Source: Monoplex corrugatus | Taxonomy: Eukaryota > Mollusca > Gastropoda > Littorinimorpha > Ranellidae | NCBI GenBank assembly: GCA_030674185.1 | Contig: JAPXFY010000031.1 | Location: 40,615,032-40,679,031 of the forward strand | DNA: 64,000 nucleotides | Direction of reading: 5' to 3' | Shown here: positions 1-13,900 of the stretch, in pieces | Layout of the letters: each line of letters starts with the position of its first letter | Position numbering within the stretch: position 1 is the first letter of the stretch | Position numbers and translations under genes: made by a program | Notes under the pieces: generated by a model | What the model saw: only the letters and a program-made list of their open reading frames with translations | Database searches by the model: none | Told to the model about the DNA's origin: nothing

Positions 1-61
1 ACTTGACACATTATGACTCAGCACCTGAAACATGTGTTCCAAGCCACAAAAAAGACCTGTC

Positions 62-119
62 ATATATACATACATACATATATACATATGTACATGTATA
101 TATGTATGTATGTGTGTGT

Positions 120-211
<92 letters not shown>
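62..211. repeat. (TA/CATA)n and (GT)n microsatellite
   Basis: A TATA/CATA-rich stretch passes into about 50 uninterrupted GT dinucleotides. The Cys-Val and Thr-His open frames over it are artefacts of the dinucleotide repeat. Confidence 0.97.
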
Positions 212-215
<4 letters not shown>

Positions 216-607
216 AACTCCAACCTGAAACACTTTGTCCCAAACTGTAATAAATATCTGGCATGTGTTTATACTCATACCCTACTGCATTGTCATGAAG
301 TAGGCCTACAAGCCAACATCAGTGCACATTCCACCCTTTAAAATTATAAATAATTGTCAGGTAGCCTGTATGACTATCCTTTTTTTCTTTATGACTGGGA
401 TTTCTTTCCCAACCCCAGAATACCAGAATTGATATCAAGTTCAGGGATAATTTTGGCATGTCCTAAGGGAAAGCATGTCTGCTCTCAGTGAACTCAGTAC
501 TCATGTAAAATGCTCAACATTCCCTTCCAAGGTACATCAGTGGCCTAAATATTCAAGAAGTTGTCCACAAAAATCAAGACAGCCATTTGGAGAAGAGTGG
601 TGGTGTC
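212..607. other. Anonymous non-repetitive sequence
   Basis: I see no exon, promoter or repeat I can support here. Open frames are short and interrupted, and the composition is ordinary AT-rich intergenic or intronic sequence. Confidence 0.5.
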
Positions 608-675
608 AAGGAGTGTAACGGCCAAGACTGAATCTTGTGACGCCGCGCGCCGACAGGTCAGACAGGTGAGATAGC
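608..675 (+). mobile_element. 3' tail fragment of non-LTR retrotransposon family B
   Basis: The stretch GTGACGCCG...CCGACAGGTCAGACAGGTGAG matches the 3' terminus of the reverse-transcriptase fragment ending at 33617 and the inverted copy beginning at 40378. All three also share the preceding 'cggccaa(g/c)act' context. Only about 65 bp of the element remains, so this is a severely 5'-truncated insertion. No coding capacity is left. Confidence 0.55.
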
Positions 676-1858
676 TCAGACAGCTTTTATAAACAAAATG
701 TGGATTTGTTCATTTCCATGTTTGTTTTGCAAATTTAGCCACAAAATCTGAAAATGTGTTTTATATCAATCTTCTTCTCCTTTAATTCTGTGGAGAGTCA
801 TAGGGACGTTGCGCTCAAGAACTGTCCTGCAGATTCCTGCAGCTCTGTCAGTTTGTGGGACAAAGTCTGGGCCTCTTCATATGGTTTCTCTGTCCATTCT
901 GCAGTGTTGTCAATCCACCTTTTTTTTCTGTTTCTGCTCCCCTTCCACGTCCCACAATGGTTTCATGGAGGAGTGATTTAGGAAGGCCATTAGATCATGT
1001 TACATCGCCGTACCAATGTAGCCAGCATGTGTTGAAAAATGTGGGAGACAGAAGGCAGCTGTGACGTTAACAAAAACACCAAGAGGGTGCGAATGGGACC
1101 CAGAGCACCAATGCCCCACCACTCTCCGGACAGTTACCTCCCAAGCTCCCAGTGCCACACACTAGTCATTTCGTCAAGCAATGGGGGCTGTCCCGTGTGT
1201 TGCATGACCCCATTCAAACCCAGTCATCAGTTACTTTGTTTACAAACCAAATAGCAAAGGTGGGTAGATGACAAACCCTGGGACATAGCCACACAATGCG
1301 CTTCAGCCAGGTCCAGGCCAGCTACCGGACCAAGAGAGAATGGAAGACCCTTCTCTTGCCCCACTCTGGTCTTCATCACTCTTTCGGGAAGCCCAACCTG
1401 CCACCAGCTTGCGTAGCTGCCAGCTCCTTTCCCGTTACAATAGTCTCGACAGTTAGCAGTCGAAAACTTCCAGTGTTGCTTTACTTTAAACGCTGGGGTT
1501 GTTTGAACGGCCGCCATATGAGTGTAGTTTTATTTTCTGAGCTGAAGCTGGCGTGTTGAAAAATGTTGGAAACAGAAGGCAGCTGTGACAAATCTAACCA
1601 AAGTATGAAACTACTCTCAGTGGCACCGTGTGTAAGTACGGCCCTGGTTGCTTTGGGGTATAGATGCGTAATGGTGTCGATTAGTTTTTGCCTGATGTTA
1701 AACTGATATTTATGCAATTGTGAAAATGGGCCTTGTATGTATGCAAGTGATATATATGAGGTTGGTTGCAAGTAATGTATATGAGGTTGATTTCTCGAGA
1801 TGATTTAACTAATGAGCATATGAATTCAATTATTTTTTTATCATTGTCATGTTTTGAA

Positions 1859-1860
<2 letters not shown>
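676..1860. other. Non-coding sequence with an imperfect ~40-bp direct repeat pair
   Basis: No gene is recognised. A segment at 1028-1065 (GTTGAAAAATGTGGGAGACA...) recurs at 1554-1592 (GTTGAAAAATGTTGGAAACA...), both continuing GAAGGCAGCTGTGAC. The pair brackets about 490 bp and could be a decayed insertion or an old duplication. I found no terminal inverted repeats. Confidence 0.45.
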
Positions 1861-1922
<62 letters not shown>

Positions 1923-2028
1923 CTTGTAATGTATTTCTGTCCAGGACAGAGAATGAATCTTTCTTACAACTCTAGAGTTCAACATACACAAACAGGAAAA
2001 TAACGTCACGAAACAGATCAACATGACC

Positions 2029-2072
<44 letters not shown>

Positions 2073-2145
2073 CTATAATATATATATCACACATACACAA
2101 CAAACACACACACACACACACACAAACACACACACCACACACAAA
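1861..2145. repeat. (GT)n then (CA)n microsatellites
   Basis: There is a GT run at about 1861-1920 and CA runs at about 2033-2062 and 2102-2145, with a short TATA tract between. The spacer 1921-2032 shows nothing identifiable. Confidence 0.95.
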
Positions 2146-2280
2146 GAGAGAGAAGCAGACAGGATTCTTCCATTCATCCTTGACAGATTTTTACGCATAC
2201 TTCTTCTGGCTCGATCAGTCAAAACACCTGATATATGTATATCTATGTATGTACGTATGTATGTATGATATGTATGTATG

Positions 2281-2341
<61 letters not shown>

Positions 2342-2361
2342 TATATAGGCCTACCACCACA

Positions 2362-2411
<50 letters not shown>

Positions 2412-2500
2412 GAGAGAGAAGCAGAGATAGGATTCTTCTATTCATCCTTGACAGATTTTTACACATACTTCTTCTGGCTCGATCAGTCAAAACAACAAGA
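2138..2500. repeat. 95-bp direct repeat pair flanking a TA/CA microsatellite
   Basis: The segments at 2138-2232 and 2405-2500 are near-identical. Each starts CACAAAGAGAGAGAAGCAGA and runs through TTCATCCTTGACAGATTTTT and CTTCTGGCTCGATCAGTCAA. Between them lie GTAT/TA repeats (2236-2345) and a CA run (2361-2408). The block looks like a tandem duplication of a ~270-bp unit containing the microsatellite. Confidence 0.85.
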
Positions 2501-2671
2501 CAGTTGTCAGCTTTAAATTTGTATTTGTGTAAAACAATCAGCACCACTAAAAGTGTTAATGAATATCAACAATACCTGTCACAACCAGATAAAACTATCA
2601 GAGCTTAACCCATAACCCCCATCAGAACTTGATGTGACAATTTACACTTTGTCAAATAATACTTTCTAGCT

Positions 2672-2736
2672 TACAAATGCACTTCTGTGACAGTAGAATT
2701 GAATACAAATGCACTTCTGTGACAGTAGAATTGAAT
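2672..2736. repeat. 32-bp tandem duplication
   Basis: ACAAATGCACTTCTGTGACA...GTAGAATTGAA occurs twice back to back, starting at 2673 and 2705. The copies look identical. Confidence 0.9.
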
Positions 2737-2879
2737 TTTGATGCTGATGTTATTTATTATCTCAGTAACTAAGATATAAAGAATGTCTGTATAACGGGTC
2801 TTATGTAGACCAATAGGTATCTGGACCGCAACCATATCTTCCAGCTGAGCTGCGCTGGATTAAGCCTGGTGTCTACAGT

Positions 2880-3203
2880 GAGATAGATAACAAAACTGAA
2901 TGAATAGATAGATGAATAAATAAATAAATAAATCATCCATTGCTGAAACTAACTTAACAGTGTATATACTTTTATATATCAATAATCATGAAAAAACAAC
3001 GGCATGAACTTAACTTGTTGTTCTTCAGTAAATAATTAAATAAATCATACAAAGAGGTAGACAACAAAACAGAATGAATAGATTGATGAATAAATAAATA
3101 AATCATCTATTGCTGAAACTAACCTAACAGCGTATATGCTTTTATACATCAATAATCATGAAAAAACTACAATATGAACTTAACTTCTTGTTCCTCAGTA
3201 TAA
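2880..3203. repeat. ~150-bp tandem duplication with AAAT tracts
   Basis: The segments at about 2880-3030 and 3054-3203 align along their length. Each contains GA(T/G)AGA(T/C)AACAAAAC, an (AAAT)n tract, ATTGCTGAAACTAAC, TCAATAATCATGAAAAAAC and TTCAGTA/CCTCAGTA. They differ at scattered positions, so the duplication is older than the neighbouring 50-bp array. Confidence 0.85.
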
Positions 3204-3244
3204 GTTGAAAAAAAGAAAAGAAGACATCAAAATTCATTACAAGT

Positions 3245-5093
3245 ACATTTTAACGGAAGCACTGAAAAAGCAGATACTTGTAAAGGATGCAGTACATTTT
3301 AAAGGATGTACAGAAAAAGGGCTATACTTGTAAAGGATGCAGTACATTTTAAAGGATGTACAGAAAAAGGGCTATACTTGTAAAGGATGCAGTACATTTT
3401 AAAGGATGTACAGAAAAAGGGCTATACTTGTAAAGGATGCAGTACATTTTAAAGGATGTACAGAAAAAGGGCTATACTTGTAAAGGATGCAGTACATTTT
3501 AAAGGATGTACAGAAAAAGAGCTATACTTGTAAAGGATGCAGTACATTTTAAAGGATGTACAGAAAAAGGGCTATACTTGTAAAGGATGCAGTACATTTT
3601 AAAGGATGTACAGAAAAAGGGCTATACTTGTAAAGGATGCAGTACATTTTAAAGGATGTACAGAAAAAGAGCTATACTTGTAAAGGATGCAGTACATTTT
3701 AAAGGATGTACAGAAAAAGGGCTATACTTGTAAAGGATGCAGTACATTTTAAAGGATGTACAGAAAAAGGGCTATACTTGTAAAGGATGCAGTACATTTT
3801 AAAGGATGTACAGAAAAAGGGCTATACTTGTAAAGGATGCAGTACATTTTAAAGGATGTACAGAAAAAGGGCTATACTTGTAAAGGATGCAGTACATTTT
3901 AAAGGATGTACAGAAAAAGGGCTATACTTGTAAAGGATGCAGTACATTTTAAAGGATGTACAGAAAAAGGGCTATACTTGTAAAGGATGCAGTACATTTT
4001 AAAGGATGTACAGAAAAAGGGCTATACTTGTAAAGGATGCAGTACATTTTAAAGGATGTACAGAAAAAGGGCTATACTTGTAAAGGATGCAGTACATTTT
4101 AAAGGATGTACAGAAAAAGGGCTATACTTGTAAAGGATGCAGTACATTTTAAAGGATGTACAGAAAAAGGGCTATACTTGTAAAGGATGCAGTACATTTT
4201 AAAGGATGTACAGAAAAAGGGCTATACTTGTAAAGGATGCAGTACATTTTAAAGGATGTACAGAAAAAGGGCTATACTTGTAAAGGATGCAGTACATTTT
4301 AAAGGATGTACAGAAAAAGAGCTATACTTGTAAAGGATGCAGTACATTTTAAAGGATGTACAGAAAAAGGGCTATACTTGTAAAGGATGCAGTACATTTT
4401 AAAGGATGTACAGAAAAAGGGCTATACTTGTAAAGGATGCAGTACATTTTAAAGGATGTACAGAAAAAGGGCTATACTTGTAAAGGATGCAGTACATTTT
4501 AAAGGATGTACAGAAAAAGGGCTATACTTGTAAAGGATGCAGTACATTTTAAAGGATGTACAGAAAAAGGGCTATACTTGTAAAGATGCAGTACATTTTA
4601 AAGGATGTACAGAAAAAGGGCTATACTTGTAAAGGATGCAGTACATTTTAAAGGATGTACAGAAAAAGAGCTATACTTGTAAAGGATGCAGTACATTTTA
4701 AAGGATGTACAGAAAAAGGGCTATACTTGTAAAGGATGCAGTACATTTTAAAGGATGTACAGAAAAAGGGCTATACTTGTAAAGGATGCAGTACATTTTA
4801 AAGGATGTACAGAAAAAGGGCTATACTTGTAAAGGATGCAGTACATTTTAAAGGATGTACAGAAAAAGGGCTATACTTGTAAAGGATGCAGTACATTTTA
4901 AAGGATGTACAGAAAAAGGGCTATACTTGTAAAAGATGCAGTACATTTTAAAGGATGTACAGAAAAAGGGCTATACTTGTAAAGGATGCAGTACATTTTA
5001 AAGGATGTACAGAAAAAGGGCTATACTTGTAAAGGATGCAGTACATTTTAAAGGATGTACAGAAAAAGGGCTATACTTGTAAAAGATCATTAT
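3245..5093. repeat. 50-bp minisatellite, about 36 copies, highly homogeneous
   Basis: A unit of exactly 50 bp reads CTATACTTGTAAAGGATGCA then GTACATTTTAAAGGATGTAC then AGAAAAAGGG. The middle block is an imperfect palindrome (GTACAT...ATGTAC), so every unit can fold. Copies are almost identical. The only variants I see are GGG to GAG (near 3519, 3669, 4319 and 4669), one 1-bp deletion near 4585 and one GG to AG near 4934. There are no unique spacers, so it is not CRISPR-like. Confidence 0.97.
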
Positions 5094-5277
5094 ACTCATA
5101 AAGGTGCATTAGAAACAAGTCAATACAAAACATATCTTGAAAAATAAAAGGTATAAAATCATAATGTGATAATGGCTCTGATCAGTGGCATTGTGCTGCC
5201 TAAAACCAACGTGCATGATAAATTGAATACACACAAAGAATGAGGTCATTTCGTTATGGAAAGGGAAAAAGTGACGG

Positions 5278-5590
5278 AAAATATAAAAGTAACAAAAACA
5301 TTGTCAAAAGTGACCCAAAATATAAAAGTAACAAAAACATTGTCATGTTCGTGCGTTAGTTACCTTCAACTGTACGGTACATTTGAACTGAGATGATTAT
5401 AAGCAATATGAAATCCAATACGGTATACGGTATCATCAAACTTAATTTGATAGGTAATATCAAACTTAATATGGTAATTGTATCAAACTTACTATGGTTA
5501 AATAATATACAAATAATTGTGTCAAACTTACTATGGTTAAGTAATATACAAATAATTGTGTCAAACTTACTATGGTAAGTAATATACACC
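5278..5590. repeat. Short AT-rich tandem repeats
   Basis: A ~41-bp doublet (AAAATATAAAAGTAACAAAA) lies at 5278-5345. It is followed at about 5440-5590 by four or five copies of a unit around TCAAACTTACTATGGTTAAG and AATATACAAATAATTGTG. The open frame reading NLLWLNNIQIIVS repeatedly is a by-product. Confidence 0.8.
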
Positions 5591-6080
5591 TCAGCATTTA
5601 ACTATCCTCGGCAATCATTTCAATGTCAATGAACACTCCTGGAAAACTTGACAACTTTTACTTCTACGGAGGCCTTCTATCTCTGATCCTAAATAACTGT
5701 CTGGGTTAAAATGATAGTTCAGGGAAAAGAAAAATGCAGACGTGTTCTTTGCTGTAAAATGCAAGCCTTGTGAATAGTGTGCCAAACAGAAAAGTCAGAA
5801 GACGTCAACAGTGGAGATGGGGATGGTGGGTGAATGAGGGGTGTCCCCGATGGCCCTCGCTGTTACACGTCAGGGAGGATGACCCCACTCACACGCATCT
5901 CTCGCCTCCAGTCTATCACACACAACAGAGCTACACACAGACATCACACACACATACGCACCAACACACACATACACACGCACAAACACACATATATCAC
6001 ACACGCACACATATAGCATACACAAACTGCCACACCTCACCACCACACGACCCAACCCCGACAAACCTACAAATCCACTT

Positions 6081-6117
<37 letters not shown>

Positions 6118-6784
6118 ACGCACACGCACCACCACCAGCACACACGCAGCACCACCACCACACGCACCACACACGCACCACCACCACCACCACACCACCC
6201 CACACACAAAGCACGACAACACACAACACAAAGTCGATAAAGATGAAGGCTTGACTTATCTACCCCCTCGGCCTCATCTAATAAGGTTAACTATTTTAAA
6301 GCACGTGTGACTGCTTCAATTTCCACATTACATTTTTGGTTGAGATTTGTATGTAGTATTTTCTTCATGTTTTGATGTTTCCGTTCTGTTTGGCAGTGAA
6401 ACCCATCCAGATTTGTTTTTGGTGGCTGAGCCATTTTTATGATAACATTGGTCGTTGAGTAGATTGATTTCTGCACAAATGTTATTACCTTCTGGCCATT
6501 CGCGACAGTGTTTCACTAGATTCTTAAGTATGACCGTTTTTTGTTTTTTTTAGGCCATTGAAACGGTTTGCCTGTTATTGTTTTGACATTTTTGTGAAGT
6601 GGATTTCAGGGTTTTCCAGTGCCCTAAAATATGCCTGTACTTGCTCTGTTTTTTGTCTTGATTGTATTGAGGGAAGGTCAAGCTGGTATCGCATAGTCTC
6701 CATGGGGGCTGTCTTTTGTAGTTCCGAGGATTATTGTCATTGCTTCATAAATCTACAGATCTACAGAGTTTACACAGACAGAAC
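5591..6784. other. Intergenic or terminal-intron sequence with a CA/CAC-rich tract
   Basis: CA and CAC-rich simple sequence lies at about 5930-6230. The flanks (5591-5929, 6231-6784) show no exon I can support. One or more C-terminal exons of the minus-strand coiled-coil gene must lie here or beyond the window edge, but I could not identify one by splice signals and phase. Confidence 0.4.
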
Positions 6785-7520
6785 AGCAACCAACCAACCA
6801 ACCAATATCAAACCCAACAGAATTGGATATCTATGGATCTAAAACAAACGACAACCAACCAACCAACCAACTAACCAACCAAATAACCAAGCAACTGACC
6901 AACCAACCAACCGCCTGATTGACTGACCATTCACCCAACTAACCAACACCAAACCAAACACAATTAGAGATCTACAAATCAAAGAGAAACAACCACAAAA
7001 ACAACCAACCAGCCAACCAACCAACTAACCAACTGATCAACCAAGCAAACAACCAACCAACCGACCAAAGAAACAACTAACAACCAACCGACTGACTGAC
7101 CGACCAACCACCCAACTAACCAATACCAAACCCAACAGAATTAAAGACCTACAAATCTAAGAGAAACAACAACCAACCAACCAACCAACTAACCAACCAA
7201 CCAACCAACCAACTGACCAACCAACCAAACAACCAACCAACCAACCAACCAACTAACCAACCAACCAACCAACTGACCAACACAACCAAACAACCAACCA
7301 ACCAACTAACCAACACCAAGCCCAACGGGATTAGAGATCTACATGTACAGATGTAAGAGAAACAATAACACAACAACCCACTAACCAACCAACCGACCGA
7401 CCAACCAAACAACCTACCGACCAAACAACCAAACAACCAACAACCAACCTGCCAGCTAACCAACCAAACAACCAACAACCAACCGACTGACCAACCAACC
7501 ACCCAATCAACAACTATCCA
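6785..7520. repeat. (CCAA)n satellite with a recurring ~45-bp spacer
   Basis: Long runs of CCAA/CCAACTAA are punctuated four times by a non-CCAA spacer (about 6808, 6950, 7130 and 7316). The spacer contains CAAACCCAACAGAATT, AGATCTACAAATC and AAGAGAAACAAC, giving a higher-order period of roughly 140-190 bp. It begins about 70 bp downstream (gene sense) of exon 7847-7592. The long minus-strand frame rich in GWLVGW is repeat translation. Confidence 0.9.
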
Positions 7521-7591
7521 AACCCAAGAGAACCACACGATAGAGAGAAAGCGAGAGAGAGAGAGACATACAGACAGACAGAAAAATGTAC

Positions 7592-7847
7592 GGACCTCAG
7601 AGAAGGCCAAAGGTCTGAAAGCAGCCTCAGTGGGCAAGGCGGGATCATCGATGTCATCTCCCTCTTCATGCTGGGGCGGCAGGACCATCACGCGGTGAGC
7701 CAGGGCCAGGCGGGGAGGTAGGGGCTCGGGGGCCATGGGTATGCCGGCTTCTTTGCGCACCACCTCAAAAGTCAGGAAGTCCACCGTCGTCTTCAGGTCG
7801 TACAGACGGTTGATGTAGTGTTCCAGCTCCGCCAGGAACTCTCGGAC
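7592..7847 (-). CDS. ODAD1-like coiled-coil protein, exon (most C-terminal found)
   Basis: This candidate exon starts after the acceptor TGTGACAG at 7848 in phase 0 and reads VREFLAELEHYINRLYDLKT. It then continues through a proline-rich stretch (PMAPEPLPPRLALAHRVMVL) and an acidic segment (HEEGDDIDDPALPTEA). The leading helix fits the place where ODAD1-family proteins have their last conserved helix, which carries a Glu-Gln-Arg-Thr-Asn-Glu-Leu motif; that motif is only weakly matched here. The donor is uncertain: GTACAT at 7591 gives the end used here, but GTCCGT at about 7597 is also possible. The preceding exon ends in phase 0, so the junction is consistent. High GC against AT-rich surroundings supports coding. 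The C-terminus is not found. Confidence 0.7.
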
Positions 7848-7959
7848 CTGTCACATTTTGCACGTGTATGTGTGAACCCGCTGTCAGAGAGAGCACGGAG
7901 TGTTGCTATGATGATGCTGTGCTATAATCATTCACAACGATGATTATCCTTCACACAGG

Positions 7960-10900
7960 GCCATAGACTTACATTATCCACCACACGAGGGCCACAGACT
8001 TATATTATCCCTTAGACAGGGCCACACATATTATTCTCTAAGACAGGGCCACAGACTTACATTATCCATCACACGAGGGCCACAGGCTTATATTATCCCT
8101 TAGACAGGGCCACACATATTATCTCTAAGACAGGGCCACAGACTTATATTATCTCTAAGACAGGGCCACAGACTTATATTATCTGTTAGGGCCACAGACT
8201 TATATTATCCCTTAGACAGGGCCACAGATATTATTCTCTAAGACAGGGCCACAAACTTATCTCTAAGACAAGGCCACAGACTTATATTATCTCTAAGACA
8301 GGGCCACAGACTTATGTCATCTCTAAGACAGGGCCACAGACTTATGTCATCTCTAAGACAGGGCCATAGACTTATGTCATCTCTAAGACAGGGTCACAGA
8401 CTTATATCATCCCTAAGACAGGGCCACACTTATATTATCTCTTAGGGCCACAGACTTATCTCTTAGGGCCATAGACATATTATCCCTTAAACAGGGCCAC
8501 AGACTTATATTCTCTCTAAGATAGGGCCACAGACTTATATTCTCTCTAAGACAGGGCCACAGACATATTCTCTCTAAGACAGGGCCACAGACTTATATTC
8601 TAAGACAGGGCCACAGACTTATATTCTCTCTTAGACAGGGCCACAGTCATATATTATCTCTTAGGGCACAGACTTATATTATCCCTTACACCAGGGCCAC
8701 AGACTTACATTATCCCTTACACCAGGGCCAGATTTATATTATCCCTTACACCAGGGCCACAGATTTATATTATCCCTCACACCAGGGCCACAGATTTATA
8801 TTATCCCCTACACCAGGGCCACAGATTTATATTATCCCTCACACCAAAGCCACAGACTTATATTATCCCTTACACCAGGGCCACAGATTTATATTACCCC
8901 TCACACCAGGACCACAGACTTATATTATCCCTTACACCAGGGCCACCAACATATATTATCCCTTACACCAGGGCCACAGATTTATATTATCCCTTACACC
9001 AGGGCCACAGACTTATATTATCCCTCACACCAGGACCACTGGCATATTATCCCTTACACCAGGGTCACACTTATATTATTCCTTACACCAGGGCCACAGA
9101 CTTATATTATCCCTGACACCAGGGCCACAGACTTACATTATCCATTACACTGGGGCCACAGATTTATATTATCCCTCACACCAGGGCCACAGACTTACAT
9201 TATCCCTCACACCAGGGCCACAGACTGTTATTATCCCTTACACCAGGGCCACAGATTTGTATTATCCCTTACACCAAGACCACAGATTTATATTATCCCT
9301 TACACCAGGGCCACAGATTTATATTATCCCTTACACCAGGGCCACAGATTTATATTACCCCTCACACCAGGGCCACAGACTTATATTATCCCTCACACCA
9401 GGGTCACAGTCTTATATTATCCCTCACACCAGGGTCATAGTCTTATATTATCCCTTACACCAGGGCCACACTTATATTAACCCTTACACCAGGGCCACAG
9501 ACTTATATTATCCCTTACACCAGGGCCACAGACTTATATTATCCCTTACACCAGGACCACAGATTTATATTATCCCTTACACCAGGGCCACAGATTTATA
9601 TTATCCCTCACACCAGGACCACAGATTTATATCATCCCTTACACCAGGGCCACAGACTTATATTATCCCTTACACCAGGGCCAGACTTATATTAACCCTT
9701 ACACCAGGACCACAGACTTATATTATCCCTTACACCAGGGCCACAGACTTATATTATCCCTTACACCAGGACCACAGATTTATATTACCCCTCGCACCAG
9801 GGCCACAGATTTATATCATCCCTCACACCAAGACCACAGACTTATATTATCCCTTACACCAGGGCCACACTTATCCCTCACAACAGGGCCACAGACATAT
9901 ACTACCCCTCACACCAGGACCACAGACTTATATTATCCCTTACACCAGGGCCACAGATTTACATTATCCCTCACACCAGGACCACAGACATATTATCCCT
10001 TACACCAAGACCACAGACATATTTTCCCTCACACCAGGATCACAGACTTATATTATCCCTTACACCAGGGCCATAGATTTATATTATCCCTCACACGAGG
10101 GCCACAGACTTATATTATCCCTTACACCAGGGTCACAGTCTTATATTATCCCTTACACCAGGGCCACAGACTTATATTATCCCTCACACCAGGGTCACAG
10201 TCTTATATTATCCCTCACACCAGGGTCACAGACTTATATTATCCCTTACACCAGGGCCACACTTATATTATCCCTTACACCAGGGCCATAGACTTATATT
10301 ATCCCTCACACCAGGATCACACTTATGTTATCCCTCAAACCAGGACCACAGACATATTATCCCTCACACCAGGGCCACAGACTTATATTATCCCTTACAC
10401 CAGGATCACAGACTTATGTTATCCCTCACACCAGGACCACAGACAAATTATCCCTCACACCAGGGTCACAGTCTTATATTATCCCTTACACCAGGGCTAC
10501 AGACTTATACTATCCCTTATACCAGGGTCACAGTTTTATATTATCCCCTACACCAGGGTCACAGTCTTATATTATCCCTCACACCAGGGTCACAGTCTTA
10601 TATTATCCCTTACACCAGGGCTACAGACTTATACTATCCCTTATACCAGGGTCACAGTCTTATATTATCCCCTACACCAGGGTCACAGTCTTATATTATC
10701 CCTCACACCAGGGTCACAGTCTTATATTATCCCTTACACCAAGGTCACAGTCTTATATTATCCCTCACACCAGGGTCACAGTCTTATATTATCCCTTACA
10801 CCAGGGTCACAGTCTTATATTATCCCTTACACCAGGGTCACAGTCTTATATTATCCCTCACACCAGGGTCACAGTCTTATATTATCCCTTACACCAGGGT

Positions 10901-13900
10901 CACAGTCTTATATTATCCCTCACACCAGGGTCAGTCTTATATTATCCCTCACACCAGGGTCACAGTCTTATATTATCCCTCACACCAGGGTCACAGTCTT
11001 ATATTATCCCTTACACCAGGGCCCCAGACTTACATCATCCTTTACACCAGGGTCACAATCTTATATTATCCCTCACACCAGGGTCACAGTCTTATATTAT
11101 CCCTTACACCAGGGTCACAGTCTTATATTATCCCTCACACCAGGGTCAGTCTTATATTATCCCTCACACCAGGGTCACAGTCTTATATTATCCCTCACAC
11201 CAGGGTCACAGTCTTATATTATCCCTTACACCAGGTCACAGTCTTATATTTTCCCTCACACCAAGACCACAGACATATTTCCCCTCGCACCAGGGCTACA
11301 GACTTATATTATCCCCCACATCAGGGTCACAGACTTATATTATCCCTTACACCAGGGCCACAGACTTATATTATCCCTTACACCAGAGCCACAGATTTTA
11401 TATCATCCCTCACACCCAGGGCTACAGACTTATATTACCCCTCACACAGGGCTACAGATTTATATTATCCCTCACACTAGGGCTACAGACTTATATTATC
11501 CCTCACACCAGGGCTACAGATTTATATTATCCCTCACACCAGGGCTACAGATTTATATTATCCCCACACATCAGGGTCACAGACTTATATTATCCTTACA
11601 CCAGGGCCACACTTATATTATCCCTGACATCAGGACCACAGACTTATATTATCCCTCACACCAGGGCTACAGACTTATATTATCCCTCACACCAGGGCTA
11701 CAGATTTATATTATCCCTCACACCAGGGCTACAGATTTATATTATCCCCCACATCAGGGTCACAGACTTATATTATCCCTTACACCAGGGCCACAGACTT
11801 ATGTTATCCCTTACACCAGAGCCACAGATTTATATCATCCCTCACACCAGAGCTACAGACATATATTATCCCTGACATCAGGACCACAGACTTATATTAT
11901 CCCTCACACCAGGGCTACAGACTTATATTATCCCTCACACCAGAGCCACAGACTTATATTATCCCTGACATCAGGACCACAGACTTATATTATCCCTCAC
12001 ACCAGGGCTACAGACTTATATTATCCCTGACATCAGGACCACAGACTTATATTATCCCTCACACCAGGGCTACAGACTTATATTAACCCCTCACACCAGG
12101 GCTACAGATTTATATTATCCCTTACACCAGGGCTACAGACTTATATTATCCCTTACACCAGGGCCACACTTATATTATCCCTTACACCAGGGCCATAGAC
12201 TTATATTATCCCTCACACCAGGATCACACTTATGTTATCCCTCAAACCAGGACCACAGACATATTATCCCTCACACCAGGGCCACAGACTATATTATCCC
12301 TTACACCAGGATCACAGACTTATGTTATCCCTCACACCAGGACCACAGACAAATTATCCCTCACACCAGGTCACAGTCTTATATTATCCCTAAGACAGGG
12401 CCACACTTATATTATCTCTTAGGGCCACAGACTTATCTCTTAGGGCCATAGACATATTATCCCTTAAACGGCCACAGACTTATATTCTCTCTAAGATAGG
12501 GCCACAGACTTATATTCTCTCTAAGACAGGCCACAGACATATTCTCTCTAAGACAGGGCCACAGACTTATATTCTAAGACAGGGCCACAGACTTATATTC
12601 TCTCTTAGACAGGGCCACAGTCTTATATATAATCTCTTAGGGCCACAGACTTATATTATCCTTACACCAGGGCCACAGACTTACATTATCCTTACACCAG
12701 GCCAGATTTATATTATCCCTTACACCAGGGCCACAGATTTATATTATCCTCACACCAGGGCCACAGATTTATATTATCCCCTAACCAGGGCCACAGATTT
12801 ATATTATCCCTCACACCAAAGCCACAGACTTATATTATCCTTACACCAGGCCACAGATTTATATTATCCCTCACACCAGGACCACAGACTTATTTATCCC
12901 TTACACCAGGGCACCAACATATATTATCCTTACACCAGGGCCACAGATTTATATTATCCCTTACACCAGGGCCACAGACTTATATTATCCCTCACACCAG
13001 GACCACTGGCATATTATCCCTTACACCAGGGTCACACTTATATTATTCCTTACACCAGGCCACAGACTTATATTATCCCTGACACCAGGGCCACAGACTT
13101 ACATTATCCATTACACTGGGGCCACAGATTTATATTATCCCTCACACCAGGGCCACAGACTTACATTATCCCTCACACCAGGGCACAGACTGTTATTATC
13201 CCTTAACAGGGCCACAGATTTGTATTATCCCTTACATCAAGACCACAGATTTATATTATCCCTTACACCAGGGCCACAGATTTATATTATCCCTTACACC
13301 AGGGCCACAGATTTATATTACCCCTCACACCAGGGCCACAGACTTATATTATCCCTCACACCAGGGTCACAGTCTTATATTATCCCTCACCCAGGGTCAT
13401 AGTCTTATATTATCCCTTACACCAGGGCCACACTTATATTAACCCTTACACCAGGGCACAGACTTATATTATCCCTTACACCAGGGCCACAGACTTATAT
13501 TATCCCTTACACCAGGACCACAGATTTATATTATCCCTTACACCAGGGCCACAGATTTATATTATCCCTCACACCAGGACCACAGATTTATATCATCCCT
13601 TACACCAGGGCCACAGACTTATATTATCCCTTACACCAGGGCCACAGACTTATATTAACCCTTACACCAGGACACAGACTTATATTATCCCTTACACCAG
13701 GGCCACACTTATATTATCCCTTACACCAGGACCACAGATTTATATTACCCCTCGCACCAGGGCCACAGATTTATATCATCCCTCACACCAAGACCACAGA
13801 CTTATATTATCCCTTACACCAGGGCCACAGACTTATATATCCTCACAACAGGGCCACAGACATATATTACCCCTCACACCAGGACCACAGACTTATATTA

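Noticed and set aside
1296..1771. Opposing open frames at 1227-1771 as a possible gene
   Set aside because: No splice signals, no recognisable motif, and the frames lie between an imperfect direct repeat pair.
3245..5093. Regular 50-bp repeats resembling a CRISPR array
   Set aside because: Units are directly adjacent with no unique spacers, no cas genes are present, and the genome is eukaryotic.
5760..5890. Possible last exon of the coiled-coil gene (GC-richer patch)
   Set aside because: I could not find an acceptor and frame consistent with the exon ending near 7592. Evidence too thin to annotate.
6839..7591. A 211-codon minus-strand frame continuing from the exon at 7847-7592 into [10 protein letters not shown]
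   Set aside because: The first part is real exon, but the Trp/Gly/Val tail is the CCAA repeat. A donor near 7591-7597 is a more plausible end.
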